DNA of 64,000 nt from Tanticharoenia sakaeratensis NBRC 103193 (GTDB taxonomy: Bacteria; Pseudomonadota; Alphaproteobacteria; Acetobacterales; Acetobacteraceae), in the NCBI RefSeq assembly GCF_000963885.1, contig NZ_BALE01000005.1, forward strand, positions 1 to 64,000, written 5' to 3'. The notes under the pieces are model-generated. The model saw only the letters and a list, made by a program, of their open reading frames with translations, was not told where the DNA came from and did no database searches. The first letter of the stretch is position 1. Every line of letters begins with the position of its first letter. Both the position numbers and the translations under genes were made by a program. Below, in pieces: positions 1 to 9,018 of the stretch.

Positions 1-41
1 TTGCGCCGCCCGGGCGCGCGGCGCGGCCGCCGCGGGCCGCG

Positions 42-2429
42 TCAGAACGAGGTCGAGATCGTGCCCGTCATGTTGAAGCGCGGCTCGACATAGAACTGCG
101 ATCCTGTGCCTGCCGCCGGGCCTGCCTGTCCATTGACGAGCGTCACGGCATACCGGTTGGTGGCGACGCCATAGATGCCGCTGCGCACCACGGATCCCGT
201 GAGATTGCGGAAATTCAGCAGGATCGTCGGCGATTTTGCAAAGCCGAGCGGCTTGAAATGGTAGCCGAGCGAAATGCCGTCCGTGATGAAACCCGGCATC
301 CGCTGGTCGCCGACAAGCGTGACGGATTGCGGGCCGACATATTTCAGCGTCGCATTACCGAAGAAATGGCCGTCATCGTAGCTGAGGCCGCCGCTCGTGA
401 TGACATGCGGCGAGGCGATCGCCTGCTTGCCCTTTGTCGGCAGGTAGGAATTCACGTAGGGCAGGTTGCTGTCGAATGTCGCATTCAGATATTCGAAGCC
501 GACGAACGGGCTGATCGAATGCCACGGGTGGGTTGCCACCATCGCATCGAACCCGCGTGCGGTCTCGTTGCCCGCATTGATCGTGCCGGTCTGCGTGGTC
601 GAGGTATAGGTCGTCAGCAGGCGGTCGGTGATGTTGATGTTGAAGAACGAGAGATCGGCGATCAGCAGCGGCCCGGAATAGCGATAACCGAGTTCTTCCT
701 TGATGGAATACTGGGGCTTCGGCAGTTGCCCGGTGTTCGAAATGGTCAGGCCTGACGGGCTCGGCTGCCGGAAATCCCCTTCCGCGTTGACATAGACCTG
801 GTTGCGATCGTCAAATCGGTAGCTTGCGGACAGATGGGGCAGCGGCGCCGTCGTGTTGGTGCCATAGACGAAATGCCCGCCGGTCGTCGTCACACGGTCC
901 CAGTAATTCGTCATGACATATTTGAAGCCGGCCGTGATCGTCAGGTGATCATGGAAATAGCGTGCGGTGTCCTGAAGGAACAGTGCGTGAAGATTGTAGC
1001 CCGGATCGATATACGTCGTCGAACGCGTCAGCTTCCCTGCGCTGTTGCGGACGAAGGCCATGTAATCCGCGTCATTGGGGCTCGGGTTCGCGCCGTTCGG
1101 CTTGGTGAAGCTCGCCGGCAGTCCGAAGACCGTGATGTAATGCTCGAACCAGTAGCCGAACGTCAGATGGTTGTGCGGATCGAGATCGGCCTCAAGCTTG
1201 GCGGTGACGCCGGTCTTCTCGTCCTTGTACTGCTGATAGTACGACGTAAGCTGCTGCCCGGCAGGAGCCTGCATGCCGTCAGGATAATAATATTTCCCAC
1301 CGGTCGTAAGGCCACCGTTCGAGCCGTCCCAACCGCGTCCGAGATTGTAGTAGGGGGTGATGTTGAGTGCGAGCTGCTTCGTCAGCACGAAATGCTGCGG
1401 CGCGGACAGGAACACCGCGTTCCAATGGTCGATATTGTTCTTCCAGTAATTGCCGGACGCGGAATTGGCGTTGCGATTGTAGCCGATGCCGGTGTGCTTG
1501 TAGCTGTAGAACTGGGAAGCGTTGGGCTTCACGTCGATCGGGAAATCTTCATAGTTCCACGAGATGAAGATGTTGTTGCTGGACCCGTTCGCCCAGTCCT
1601 TGCGCATGCCGAAATCGACGTGCTTGCGCGTGCTGATACCGGTGCCGAGCCACGACCGCGCATGCGAGTTCGAGAACGAGACATAGCTCCGCACACCGCT
1701 GTTCGCGATATTGCCGGTCTCTAGGCGCAGGAACTCGCGTGAAAGATTGTTGGTGCCATAAGCGAAATCGACAAGGCCGCCCGCCTTCTGGGCCGGGGTG
1801 CGCGTCGTTTCGTCCAGCACGCCGCCGGCCGCCGCCGTGACCGGTAGGTCGATCGCCGAAGATCCCGGCGTGACGGTCACCGTCTCCACGTTCTCGGAAT
1901 CGGCATCCTCGTTGAGATAATTGGCGGATGTCGCAGGAGCGCCATTGAGCATCAGGCCCATATCGGCGTCCGTCAGGCCGTGCGACTGGATGTTGCCGCC
2001 CTGCATGCCCGACGTATCCGCTGTCGACACGTTCAGGCTCGGTGACATGCGGGCGATGTCAAGCACGGTCGCTGTCGGCGGCAGGGTGTCGATATACTGT
2101 TTGCCGAACGTCTGAACGGCGTGAGGCGCGTGCTCGACCCGCACGAGTCCACCGCCGCCGAAGCGGGCCTGACGCGAACTCGTGACCATGACCTTTTCTT
2201 CAGTCTTGGCCTGAACGTTTGCGGGACGACGCGGTGCGGCGGCGTGCGGGGCCGCCGTCGAGCCGGGTGCGGGCGCCGTCGGTGCGTGGGCCGCACTCCG
2301 GGCATGAGAACGGCTTTTGTGTGACGTGGGGGCCGCATGGGCACGTTCGAACGGTATGGCCAGCGAGAGGCTGAACAGGGAAGAAGAAACAATCAGCAGG
2401 GTTCTGCAGCCAACAATACCGTGCGGCAT
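42..2429 (-). CDS. TonB-dependent outer-membrane receptor
   Basis: A 795-residue outer-membrane transporter that would import a ligand using TonB energy. The chosen ATG has a GGGAG ribosome site five bases upstream and gives a clean signal peptide (about residues 1-32, ending AHA). An Ala/Pro/His-rich linker (33-75) and a TonB-box-like EEKVMVTS (about 77-84) precede the plug, which holds the motifs DIARMSPSLNV and GLTDADMGLMLNGAPA. The rest is barrel, ending in aromatic Phe (ISTSF) as expected for outer-membrane insertion. It resembles the receptors at 9019 and 37969 in plug wording and C-terminus, so the three look like paralogs. No siderophore genes flank it, so the substrate is unknown. 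A frame extension upstream to 2516 is possible but lacks a signal-peptide layout. Confidence 0.9.
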   Translation of the reverse strand: MPHGIVGCRTLLIVSSSLFSLSLAIPFERAHAAPTSHKSRSHARSAAHAPTAPAPGSTAAPHAAAPRRPANVQAKTEEKVMVTSSRQARFGGGGLVRVEHAPHAVQTFGKQYIDTLPPTATVLDIARMSPSLNVSTADTSGMQGGNIQSHGLTDADMGLMLNGAPATSANYLNEDADSENVETVTVTPGSSAIDLPVTAAAGGVLDETTRTPAQKAGGLVDFAYGTNNLSREFLRLETGNIANSGVRSYVSFSNSHARSWLGTGISTRKHVDFGMRKDWANGSSNNIFISWNYEDFPIDVKPNASQFYSYKHTGIGYNRNANSASGNYWKNNIDHWNAVFLSAPQHFVLTKQLALNITPYYNLGRGWDGSNGGLTTGGKYYYPDGMQAPAGQQLTSYYQQYKDEKTGVTAKLEADLDPHNHLTFGYWFEHYITVFGLPASFTKPNGANPSPNDADYMAFVRNSAGKLTRSTTYIDPGYNLHALFLQDTARYFHDHLTITAGFKYVMTNYWDRVTTTGGHFVYGTNTTAPLPHLSASYRFDDRNQVYVNAEGDFRQPSPSGLTISNTGQLPKPQYSIKEELGYRYSGPLLIADLSFFNINITDRLLTTYTSTTQTGTINAGNETARGFDAMVATHPWHSISPFVGFEYLNATFDSNLPYVNSYLPTKGKQAIASPHVITSGGLSYDDGHFFGNATLKYVGPQSVTLVGDQRMPGFITDGISLGYHFKPLGFAKSPTILLNFRNLTGSVVRSGIYGVATNRYAVTLVNGQAGPAAGTGSQFYVEPRFNMTGTISTSF

Positions 2430-2666
2430 ATGAGCTCCCGATTTATATGGTTCGAAGAAAAGCGAACATGAGGATCGCGTGCACAGATCCCGATGCAGGC
2501 TTCGATCAAAAATCACGGAAGCGAAATAAGATTCAAGAGCTGCCTGATAGGGCCAACACTATGTATTATTACGCAGCATGTCCAAGCCGCGACATGATCT
2601 GCGGTCCTTTGCCTCACAAGGCGAATCCGCTTTCATGGAGATGCAGGACCGTCGCGCCTCGTTTCG

Positions 2667-3869
2667 TCAGGAATGGTTGGCCGCAGGCGGAGAAGGAGGT
2701 GCGGGCGCGGCTGGCGCCGGAGGCGTCACGACGGTCGGCGGTGGCGGCTCGTTGACATGCGTGATGGCGAGACGCGAGGAAATCGGGCTGGGCTCCGCGC
2801 GCGTCGTGTCGGGCGGCAGAAGATCGGCATGCTCGTTGCTGAAAAACAGCATTCCCTGCGGGAAAGCCATCAGCACCTTGCGATGACGGAAGAACTTGAG
2901 GCCGAGCAGGCTGAACAGCGCGGGCTCGATATTGACGTCGAAATCGTGCCCGTGCCAGTTGCCGATCGTGACCGTGGCGAAGCGATGCCGGGCGCCGAGC
3001 ATGACCGAACTGGACTTGGTCCGAACCGAATCGTCGTTCCCAAGTCCCGCCTTGTCGACGCCCGCGGCTTCCGCGTCGGCCCGTCGGATGATCGAGACAT
3101 CCGATCCGGGTTCGAGCTCCATGCCGACGGGATGCCCGTTGAGAAAGACGGCCGCGAGATCGTCCTGTCCGTTGGCCGCCATCAGCAGCGGCGTCTGATA
3201 CGCGTCCTTCATCCAGGCCGATAGCGGCGGACAGTCGGGCGCGCCGCTCGGGCGAAAAAACATGACGCGCTGACGCGGCATGTCGAGCAGGACATCGTAA
3301 TTGCCCAGGACATCAAACCCGAGGATACCGACGGGAATTTCACCGGCGACACGATCGCGTCCGACCCATCCGAGCTTGATGGCATCCACATCCGACGCAA
3401 ACCCTTGTGCGATCTGGATGTGATCGGCCTTGGTGAAATAGGTCGTGACGTGCTGCGAGACGGTTTCCATCTCGATGCTGTCCTGCATCGGCAGTTCGAT
3501 CTCGCGGGAATCGAACACGCCCAGAATACCTTGCGCCGGGCTCAGATAGGCGGCCCCGTGCGCGTCGTTGATGCTCATCTCGATGGCGGGGCTGCCGTTA
3601 CGCGTCAGCAGGTTGGCCGCCATGATGTGGGCGATACAGTGTTGATCAACACCCGCTTCTTCCGCCGTATCGAAGGCGTAGGGCGGCACGTTGTGATGCG
3701 GACCTTTCTCCGTGGCAAGCTGCGTGGTCGAACCATGACCGGACGCGACGATCGGTTTGATCCCCGGCGGAGAACACGCACTCAGGCACAGGCTAGCCAG
3801 AAGGCCGAACGTCAGAATCCGTCGCGGCCGTGACCCGCCGGCGATCGTTGGTATATTCTGGTCCGACAC
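2667..3869 (-). CDS. Lipoprotein with two degenerate retropepsin-like domains
   Basis: About 400 residues with a lipoprotein signal (LASLCLSAC, modified Cys32), so it is probably membrane-anchored. Two copies of an aspartyl-protease-like fold are suggested: GILGFDVLGNYDVLLDMP (about 181-198, then RQRVMFF) and LLGLKFFRHRKVLMAFPQG (about 321-339, then MLFF) are the usual second-half strands of such domains. The positions where the catalytic Asp-Thr-Gly-Ala should be read NDAHGA (about 101-106) and LEPGSD (about 252-257), so proteolysis is doubtful. The C-terminus is a Pro/Ala-rich tail. I prefer the GTG at 3869, which has AGGAG eight bases upstream. Another GTG at 3941 overlaps the stop of the upstream YhaN-like gene. 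It is probably co-transcribed with that gene. Function unknown. Confidence 0.75.
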   Translation of the reverse strand: MSDQNIPTIAGGSRPRRILTFGLLASLCLSACSPPGIKPIVASGHGSTTQLATEKGPHHNVPPYAFDTAEEAGVDQHCIAHIMAANLLTRNGSPAIEMSINDAHGAAYLSPAQGILGVFDSREIELPMQDSIEMETVSQHVTTYFTKADHIQIAQGFASDVDAIKLGWVGRDRVAGEIPVGILGFDVLGNYDVLLDMPRQRVMFFRPSGAPDCPPLSAWMKDAYQTPLLMAANGQDDLAAVFLNGHPVGMELEPGSDVSIIRRADAEAAGVDKAGLGNDDSVRTKSSSVMLGARHRFATVTIGNWHGHDFDVNIEPALFSLLGLKFFRHRKVLMAFPQGMLFFSNEHADLLPPDTTRAEPSPISSRLAITHVNEPPPPTVVTPPAPAAPAPPSPPAANHS

Positions 3870-3937
3870 AGAGCGCGCTCCTGTTGCCCTGACAACAGTT
3901 TCCGCGACGTGATGCCGGACCACAATGAAATAGTTCG

Positions 3938-6900
3938 TCACGTGAGCCGATGGATATGGGTGCCTGTCGGCACACGATCGGCCAGATGAGGATGATGCGT
4001 GAAGAACAGGACCTGCGTGCGCTGCGCGAACTCGCCCAGGATCGCAAGCCCGGCACCTGCGCGAGCGTCGTCGAAATTGACGAACAGGTCATCGGCCAGG
4101 AAGGGCAGGTGCTGGCCACGGTCGAGTGACTGTTCCAGCGCCGACAGGCGCAGGGCCAGAAAAAGCTGATCGAGCGTTCCCTGACTGAGCGCGCCGACCG
4201 GCACCAGCGTCTCGTCCGGCCTCGCGGCGAACAGGAGCGGCTTGTCGGTGTCATGGGCGATATGAAGCGTCGCGTAGCGGCCAAGTGTCAGGCGCGAGAA
4301 CAGCGCACCTGCGCGTGCCAGTAGCGGTGACTGGGCCTCTCGTCTGCGTCGTTCGACCGCATGGCGCAGGATCAGCCCTTGCGCGCGAACGAGCAGGTAA
4401 GCCTCCGCCTGCGCCACGATGTCAGCGCGCGCATCTTCCAGCCGGTCGCTCGCCATGACGCCGGGCATGTCCTGTTCCGCGCGGCGGCGCAGCACGGCCT
4501 GTGACTCGCGGGCCTGGCCCAACCGGCCGGCCGTGGCCGCAATCTGACCCTCGAGCGTCGTCGTCTCGTCTAGGACGGCCTGTTTGGCGGCGGCCACCGC
4601 CGCAGGATCGGACGTCTCGGCTTCCGCCAGAAGTGCGGTCGGATCCAGACCATCGCCGCCAGCCACGATGTCGCGCAACAGCATTTCCCGCTCGGCCTGC
4701 GCCCTGCGCCACGCATCGGCCCGTTCCACGGCCTCCGCCAGATCTTCAGGCTGCACACGGGCCAGCAGCGGCGCCGTTTCGGCCTGCGTTTCCTCGAGAA
4801 GGCGGCCCGCATCGCCGATTGCCTCGGTCAGGGTGCGAAGGCGCGCAGCAAGCTCATCCGTCCGTGCAGCCGTGGCGCGGGCGCGCTCCATGCGGGACAG
4901 CAAAGCATCCAGTGCTGTCTCCGGCTCCGGCAGCGGCACCGTCTCCACGGCGTTCCACGTGCCGCGCAGCCGATCCTCGAACGCAGCAATCGTTCTGGCC
5001 GCCAGAGCATGTGCCGAGATAGCCGCCGCGCGCTCGGCCGCCGCCGTGCAGGCCGCATCGATGCGCTCCAGCCAGACAGTTCGTGCATCCGACGCCGCCG
5101 GATCATCCCGCTCCGGCCCGGCCTCGCCGATCGCGAGCGTCTGGAGAAGAGCGTGCCATTCTTCCTGCGCATGGACGACGTCGGCCCGCGCCGCTTCGGC
5201 CTCGGTCTGTGTCTCCTCGGCATGGCGGGTCGCCGTGCGGGCTGCGGCTTCCGCGCGCAGGGCCGCATCGGAGCGTGCCTCCGCCCGTGAGACGAGCTCG
5301 TCCGTCGCCGCAAGCCATGCCGCGAGAGCGCCATCGCCCGGCGGACGAGCATGGAAAGGCATCAGCCAGGCGATGGCGCTGTCCCTGCGGCTCTCGATCT
5401 GACGCAAGACGGACGACAGATCGTCGATCTGGGCAATGGCCGCCAGCGCACTTTCGCGCTCGCCGCTCCAGATGGTCAGGTCCTCAGGGGACAAGGGCGG
5501 CAGTCCGGAATCCGCGAGCCGCGAGGCCCACGCGGTCTTGCGGGCCTGCAATGCGGCAACGCGGGTCTCGAGCGCTGTCCGGGCCTGACTGGCATGCAGC
5601 GCCGCCTGCTCGTGCGCCTGTTCTGCTGCCGTGAGGCGCGCGGCGGCGCTGGCAGTTTCGAACCGTCGGTCCGCAAGGGCGTCGGCTGCCATCATCGCCT
5701 CATGGAACGCATTGAGGCGTATGTCGTCCGGGATGTCCCGCCGTGCCAGATCCGCGGCAATCGCGGTCCAGAGTTCCATGCGGCGGGCGCGGCCGGCGTC
5801 CAGATCGGCCAGGCTGACGACGGCGGCGTCGCGCATGATCTGGGTGCAGGTCAACGCGTGCTGGGCTGCCGCTGCCTCGGCCTGTTCCAGCGTCCGCTTT
5901 GCGTCGCCGATCGTGTCCTGCAATGCCGACTGCGCCCGGTTTTCGGCAAGGATGGCTGTGTCGGGTGGCAGGACGGCGCGGCGCAGTGCATCCGCGGTCC
6001 ACGTGCTGCGCGGTGCAAGGGTAAACAGCCGATCCTCGGCGATCCGGCGTGCGTCGGCCAGCTGCGTCTGGCAGGCCGTATATTCGCTGTCCGGGTCGCC
6101 GGCATTTCGCGCACGGCGAACAGCCGCGCGCAGTTCGTCCAGCGCCATGCCGGGGCCATCGACCCTGCGCGGCAGAGCGCTTTCGGACGCGCGGCGACGC
6201 GCGTTGTCCGCGGCGGCCCGGGCCGTGTCATAGCGCGTCCAGGCTGCGTGCAGCTTTTGCGCGCGACGGCGCAGCGCCTCACGCGCTGCAGGATCGGGAA
6301 GATGCAGGGCAAGCGTCTCGGGCGCTTCGTCCGCAGCCCTGGGATACAGCGCTGCGAGCAGGACGCGACACCTTGCGTCCGTCGTGCGCGTGGCCTGTTC
6401 GAGGTCCGGCTGTCGTGCGCGGAGTCCGCGAATTTCGCTCCGCGATCCCCGCAGGTCGTCGATGGCCTCGACATGGTCCAGAATGGCGGGATCGCGGGGA
6501 AGGGCCGCCTCCTGCTCGGCGAGCGCCGCGCGTTCGCGAAGAGCCGCATCGCGGGCTTGCCCGGCTTCCCGTGCACGGGCCTGCGTTGCGAGAAAGAGGG
6601 CCGTGTCGGAGGCCGACAGCGCAGGCAGTGTCTGGAAATCGAAGGTCGCTTCGAATGCGCGATAGGCGGCGATGGGTCCCGCCAGACGCTGCAACCGTTC
6701 CAGTCGTGCCCGCTCGGCGGCAAGCTGCGCGCTCCGGGCCTGCAATGCCGACAGCTCCGCTTCGAGCTGCCTGGTCAGTGTATCGGCTTCGATCCATGCG
6801 CGCGGGGTTACGATGTCGGTGCGCAATTGCGCCTGGGCCATCGTGAACGCTTCTTTCGCGCGCGAGAATGTTCGTGCGCCACCACGGCGGGGCGAATGAA

Positions 6901-7411
6901 TGGCCGCTGCTTCCTGATCGATGGCATCACGGATCGTGCGCAGGGCCGTCACACCGCTGGCCGCGGCCAGAAGCTGCTGGCCAAGATCATCCTGCAGGGA
7001 CAGCATCGCCGCGCCGCCTTCGCGAAGCCGCTGATGATCGAGGCTCCAGGCGCGCAGGAATGCGTCCTGATCCAGACCGCCCAGCCATGCATCGATCAGG
7101 GCCGGATCCACCGGCGTGTCATCAGGAGTGACGAGCGTCTGCTGGCGGCCACGGCGACGGATGGCGTCGATGCGCTGCTCGCCGTGAGTGAGCGTGGCAC
7201 CTACACGAAGAAGGTTGGCATCGAAGCGCCAGTCGTGGCTTTTCCGGTGCGGGAAGCCGAACAGGAAGTCCGCGACGGCCGCCATCGTCGTTGACTTGCC
7301 AGCCTCGTTTTCGCCCACGATGATGTGCAGATCAGGCGCGCCCGCGCCGAAATCGAGCGTGCGGTCGGCAAAGCCGCCGTATCGGATCAGGTCGAGCTTT
7401 TGAAAACGCAT
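3938..7411 (-). CDS. YhaN/SbcC-like AAA ATPase
   Basis: A 1157-residue SMC/Rad50-type ATPase. The N-terminus carries Walker A GENEAGKST (33-41), followed by the YhaN-type text around WSLDHQRLREGG. A very long Ala/Glu/Arg-rich middle is predicted coiled coil. The C-terminus has the ABC signature LSQGT (about 1075-1079) and Walker B LPFLADDLF (about 1102-1110), then FFTHHPHLAD. Its start overlaps the stop of the nuclease gene at 7411 by one base (TGATG), so the two are translationally coupled. By analogy with SbcCD and B. subtilis YhaN/YhaO they form a DNA-end processing complex in the cytoplasm. The long open frame on the other strand (5351-7294) is a shadow. Exact substrate unknown. Confidence 0.9.
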   Translation of the reverse strand: MRFQKLDLIRYGGFADRTLDFGAGAPDLHIIVGENEAGKSTTMAAVADFLFGFPHRKSHDWRFDANLLRVGATLTHGEQRIDAIRRRGRQQTLVTPDDTPVDPALIDAWLGGLDQDAFLRAWSLDHQRLREGGAAMLSLQDDLGQQLLAAASGVTALRTIRDAIDQEAAAIHSPRRGGARTFSRAKEAFTMAQAQLRTDIVTPRAWIEADTLTRQLEAELSALQARSAQLAAERARLERLQRLAGPIAAYRAFEATFDFQTLPALSASDTALFLATQARAREAGQARDAALRERAALAEQEAALPRDPAILDHVEAIDDLRGSRSEIRGLRARQPDLEQATRTTDARCRVLLAALYPRAADEAPETLALHLPDPAAREALRRRAQKLHAAWTRYDTARAAADNARRRASESALPRRVDGPGMALDELRAAVRRARNAGDPDSEYTACQTQLADARRIAEDRLFTLAPRSTWTADALRRAVLPPDTAILAENRAQSALQDTIGDAKRTLEQAEAAAAQHALTCTQIMRDAAVVSLADLDAGRARRMELWTAIAADLARRDIPDDIRLNAFHEAMMAADALADRRFETASAAARLTAAEQAHEQAALHASQARTALETRVAALQARKTAWASRLADSGLPPLSPEDLTIWSGERESALAAIAQIDDLSSVLRQIESRRDSAIAWLMPFHARPPGDGALAAWLAATDELVSRAEARSDAALRAEAAARTATRHAEETQTEAEAARADVVHAQEEWHALLQTLAIGEAGPERDDPAASDARTVWLERIDAACTAAAERAAAISAHALAARTIAAFEDRLRGTWNAVETVPLPEPETALDALLSRMERARATAARTDELAARLRTLTEAIGDAGRLLEETQAETAPLLARVQPEDLAEAVERADAWRRAQAEREMLLRDIVAGGDGLDPTALLAEAETSDPAAVAAAKQAVLDETTTLEGQIAATAGRLGQARESQAVLRRRAEQDMPGVMASDRLEDARADIVAQAEAYLLVRAQGLILRHAVERRRREAQSPLLARAGALFSRLTLGRYATLHIAHDTDKPLLFAARPDETLVPVGALSQGTLDQLFLALRLSALEQSLDRGQHLPFLADDLFVNFDDARAGAGLAILGEFAQRTQVLFFTHHPHLADRVPTGTHIHRLT

Positions 7412-8667
7412 CAGGCGGGATCGCCCAACCGGGCCCTGAGCGCATCGGCCGCGCGCGCGAGAATGGCGTTCCAGTCGCCCGCGCGGGCATGAACGAGCGG
7501 GCTCGATGTATCCATCGGATCGGCGGCCTGCGGCACGAGCTGCGTGAAGGCGCCCAAATCCTCTGCCAGAAGTTCCAGCAGGGCCGGGTCGGCAAGGGCC
7601 CCGTCCAGCACGTCGTCGAGGAGGTCCGCATCTGGCCCGTCTGTCTCCGCACGCGCCGGCGGCCGGGTCGCCACGGTGATCTTCTCGATCGCAACGGGAC
7701 TGGACGTCATCGCGGCAATCTCGCGCGTGGCGTCACGCAAGGAGAGGAAATCCGCGCCGAGCCGGGCGTGCAGCGCGGTCTCGCCGTCGAGGGCCAGACG
7801 CGCCACGAGCAGCCGTCCGTCGGCCAGACGACACGCCGCATCCTCAAGCGTTGTGCGGATGGCCGCGTGCAAGGCGTCGTCTGTCTCGATGCCGGTGCAA
7901 TCAACCTCGATGCGCGCCCAGCGGACGCAGTCGCAGGCGATGTGTTCGAGGGCAGGGCGGCCATCCGTCACACGGACGAGTGTCGCGCCCTTGGGGCCGG
8001 TCTCGCGGATGTGACGGCCCTGCAGCACACCCGGGAACACGATCGGAGGCGCCATCGAGACGACCTGACGCTCGTGCACATGGCCGAGCGCCCAGTAGTC
8101 ATAGCCCTTGGCGATCAGGCGCTCCGGCGTTGTCGGAGCGTAGGGTTCGTGACCCTCGTATCCGGCAAGTGACGTGTGCAGCACGCCGATATTGAAATAG
8201 CCGGAGACGGGCTCGGGATAGCCCGGCGTCATGTCCTCGGCGATGTGGCGCTTCGCGAAGCCGCGACCGTGAAGTGCGACCCCGATGTCGTCGAGGCGGA
8301 CCGTCTCGGCCCGGGCTTCGGCAAATCGGTGGACCATCGGCGGCAGCGTCAGGTCGCGCATCAGTATCGATGCCGCATCGTGATTGCCGCGCGCAAGAAA
8401 GACAGGGATGCCTGCTGCGGCCAGACGTCCCAGGGCAGACGCCATATGCAGGCCGGTCCCGGCATCCTGCCACTCGCCGTCATACAGATCGCCGGCCAGG
8501 ATCACGAAATCAACGCCGCGCTCGATGGCTGTCGTGACAAGGGTATCGAGGGCGGAGCGCGTTGCCTGACGGATGGTATCGACCGGCAGGCCGGGATAGC
8601 GGCTCAGCCCGCGTAACGGGCTGTCGAGATGCAGATCGGCCGCATGGAGGAAGGAAAAGGACGTCAT
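7411..8667 (-). CDS. YhaO/SbcD-like metallophosphoesterase nuclease
   Basis: A 418-residue member of the Mre11/SbcD exonuclease family. The metal-binding motifs occur in order: DLHLD (D11, H13), GDLYDG (about 59-64), GNHD (about 94-97) and GHVHER (about 198-203). The remaining C-terminal half is the variable capping region expected in YhaO. The ATG at 8667 places the first motif at the usual distance from the N-terminus. A TTG at 8706 would add 13 residues and has no better ribosome site. It is the first gene of an operon with the ATPase at 3938-7411 and faces the small lipoprotein gene at 8772 divergently, so a promoter is expected between 8668 and 8771. Confidence 0.9.
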   Translation of the reverse strand: MTSFSFLHAADLHLDSPLRGLSRYPGLPVDTIRQATRSALDTLVTTAIERGVDFVILAGDLYDGEWQDAGTGLHMASALGRLAAAGIPVFLARGNHDAASILMRDLTLPPMVHRFAEARAETVRLDDIGVALHGRGFAKRHIAEDMTPGYPEPVSGYFNIGVLHTSLAGYEGHEPYAPTTPERLIAKGYDYWALGHVHERQVVSMAPPIVFPGVLQGRHIRETGPKGATLVRVTDGRPALEHIACDCVRWARIEVDCTGIETDDALHAAIRTTLEDAACRLADGRLLVARLALDGETALHARLGADFLSLRDATREIAAMTSSPVAIEKITVATRPPARAETDGPDADLLDDVLDGALADPALLELLAEDLGAFTQLVPQAADPMDTSSPLVHARAGDWNAILARAADALRARLGDPA

Positions 8668-8771
8668 GACGCGGCGCAGGCTGCGTCCCACGGCTTCGGG
8701 CGTCAAGCCGCGCCTGAAGGGATGACGAACGCAAAACGGAACGATCCAGCCGCCTGCGCATTATCGCCATC

Positions 8772-9014
8772 ATGAAACAAAATGACGACGACACCATCGC
8801 GCGGGCCCGCGGCGTTCGAATGGCGGGCCGGATTGCCCTCGTGATTGCGGTGGCCGGTCTTGCCGGATGCCAGAGTGCGAGCGTGCCGCCGAGCTCTCCT
8901 GCGGCGAGCGGTGCGCCGCATGCCCCCGCCGGTAATGCGGACGTCCCGCAGAACGCCAGCCCCGGAGGCAGCGGGGCCCCCGGAATGGGCGCGCCGGGAG
9001 CCGGCGCGCCCTGA
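8772..9014 (+). CDS. Small Pro/Gly/Ala-rich lipoprotein
   Basis: Eighty residues. The N-terminal half is a lipoprotein signal with the lipobox LAGC (Cys33). The mature part is only about 47 residues of Ala, Pro, Gly and Ser, with GAPG-type repeats at the end, so it is likely an unstructured membrane-anchored tail. Neither the ATG used here nor the internal ATG at 8820 (which would make a shorter signal starting MAGRIALV) has a clear ribosome site. The stop lies four bases from the convergent stop of the TonB receptor at 9019. No family is recognised. It is supported mainly by the signal peptide and by the reading frame fitting exactly between its neighbours. Confidence 0.6.
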   Translation: MKQNDDDTIARARGVRMAGRIALVIAVAGLAGCQSASVPPSSPAASGAPHAPAGNADVPQNASPGGSGAPGMGAPGAGAP

Positions 9015-9018
9015 GAGG

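Noticed and set aside
1-41. GC-rich inverted repeats after the first TonB receptor
   Set aside because: Could be a terminator stem, but there is no T run and the window edge hides the rest.
5351-7294. 647-codon open frame on the plus strand
   Set aside because: Antisense to the YhaN-like ATPase, which has clear motifs; no features of its own.
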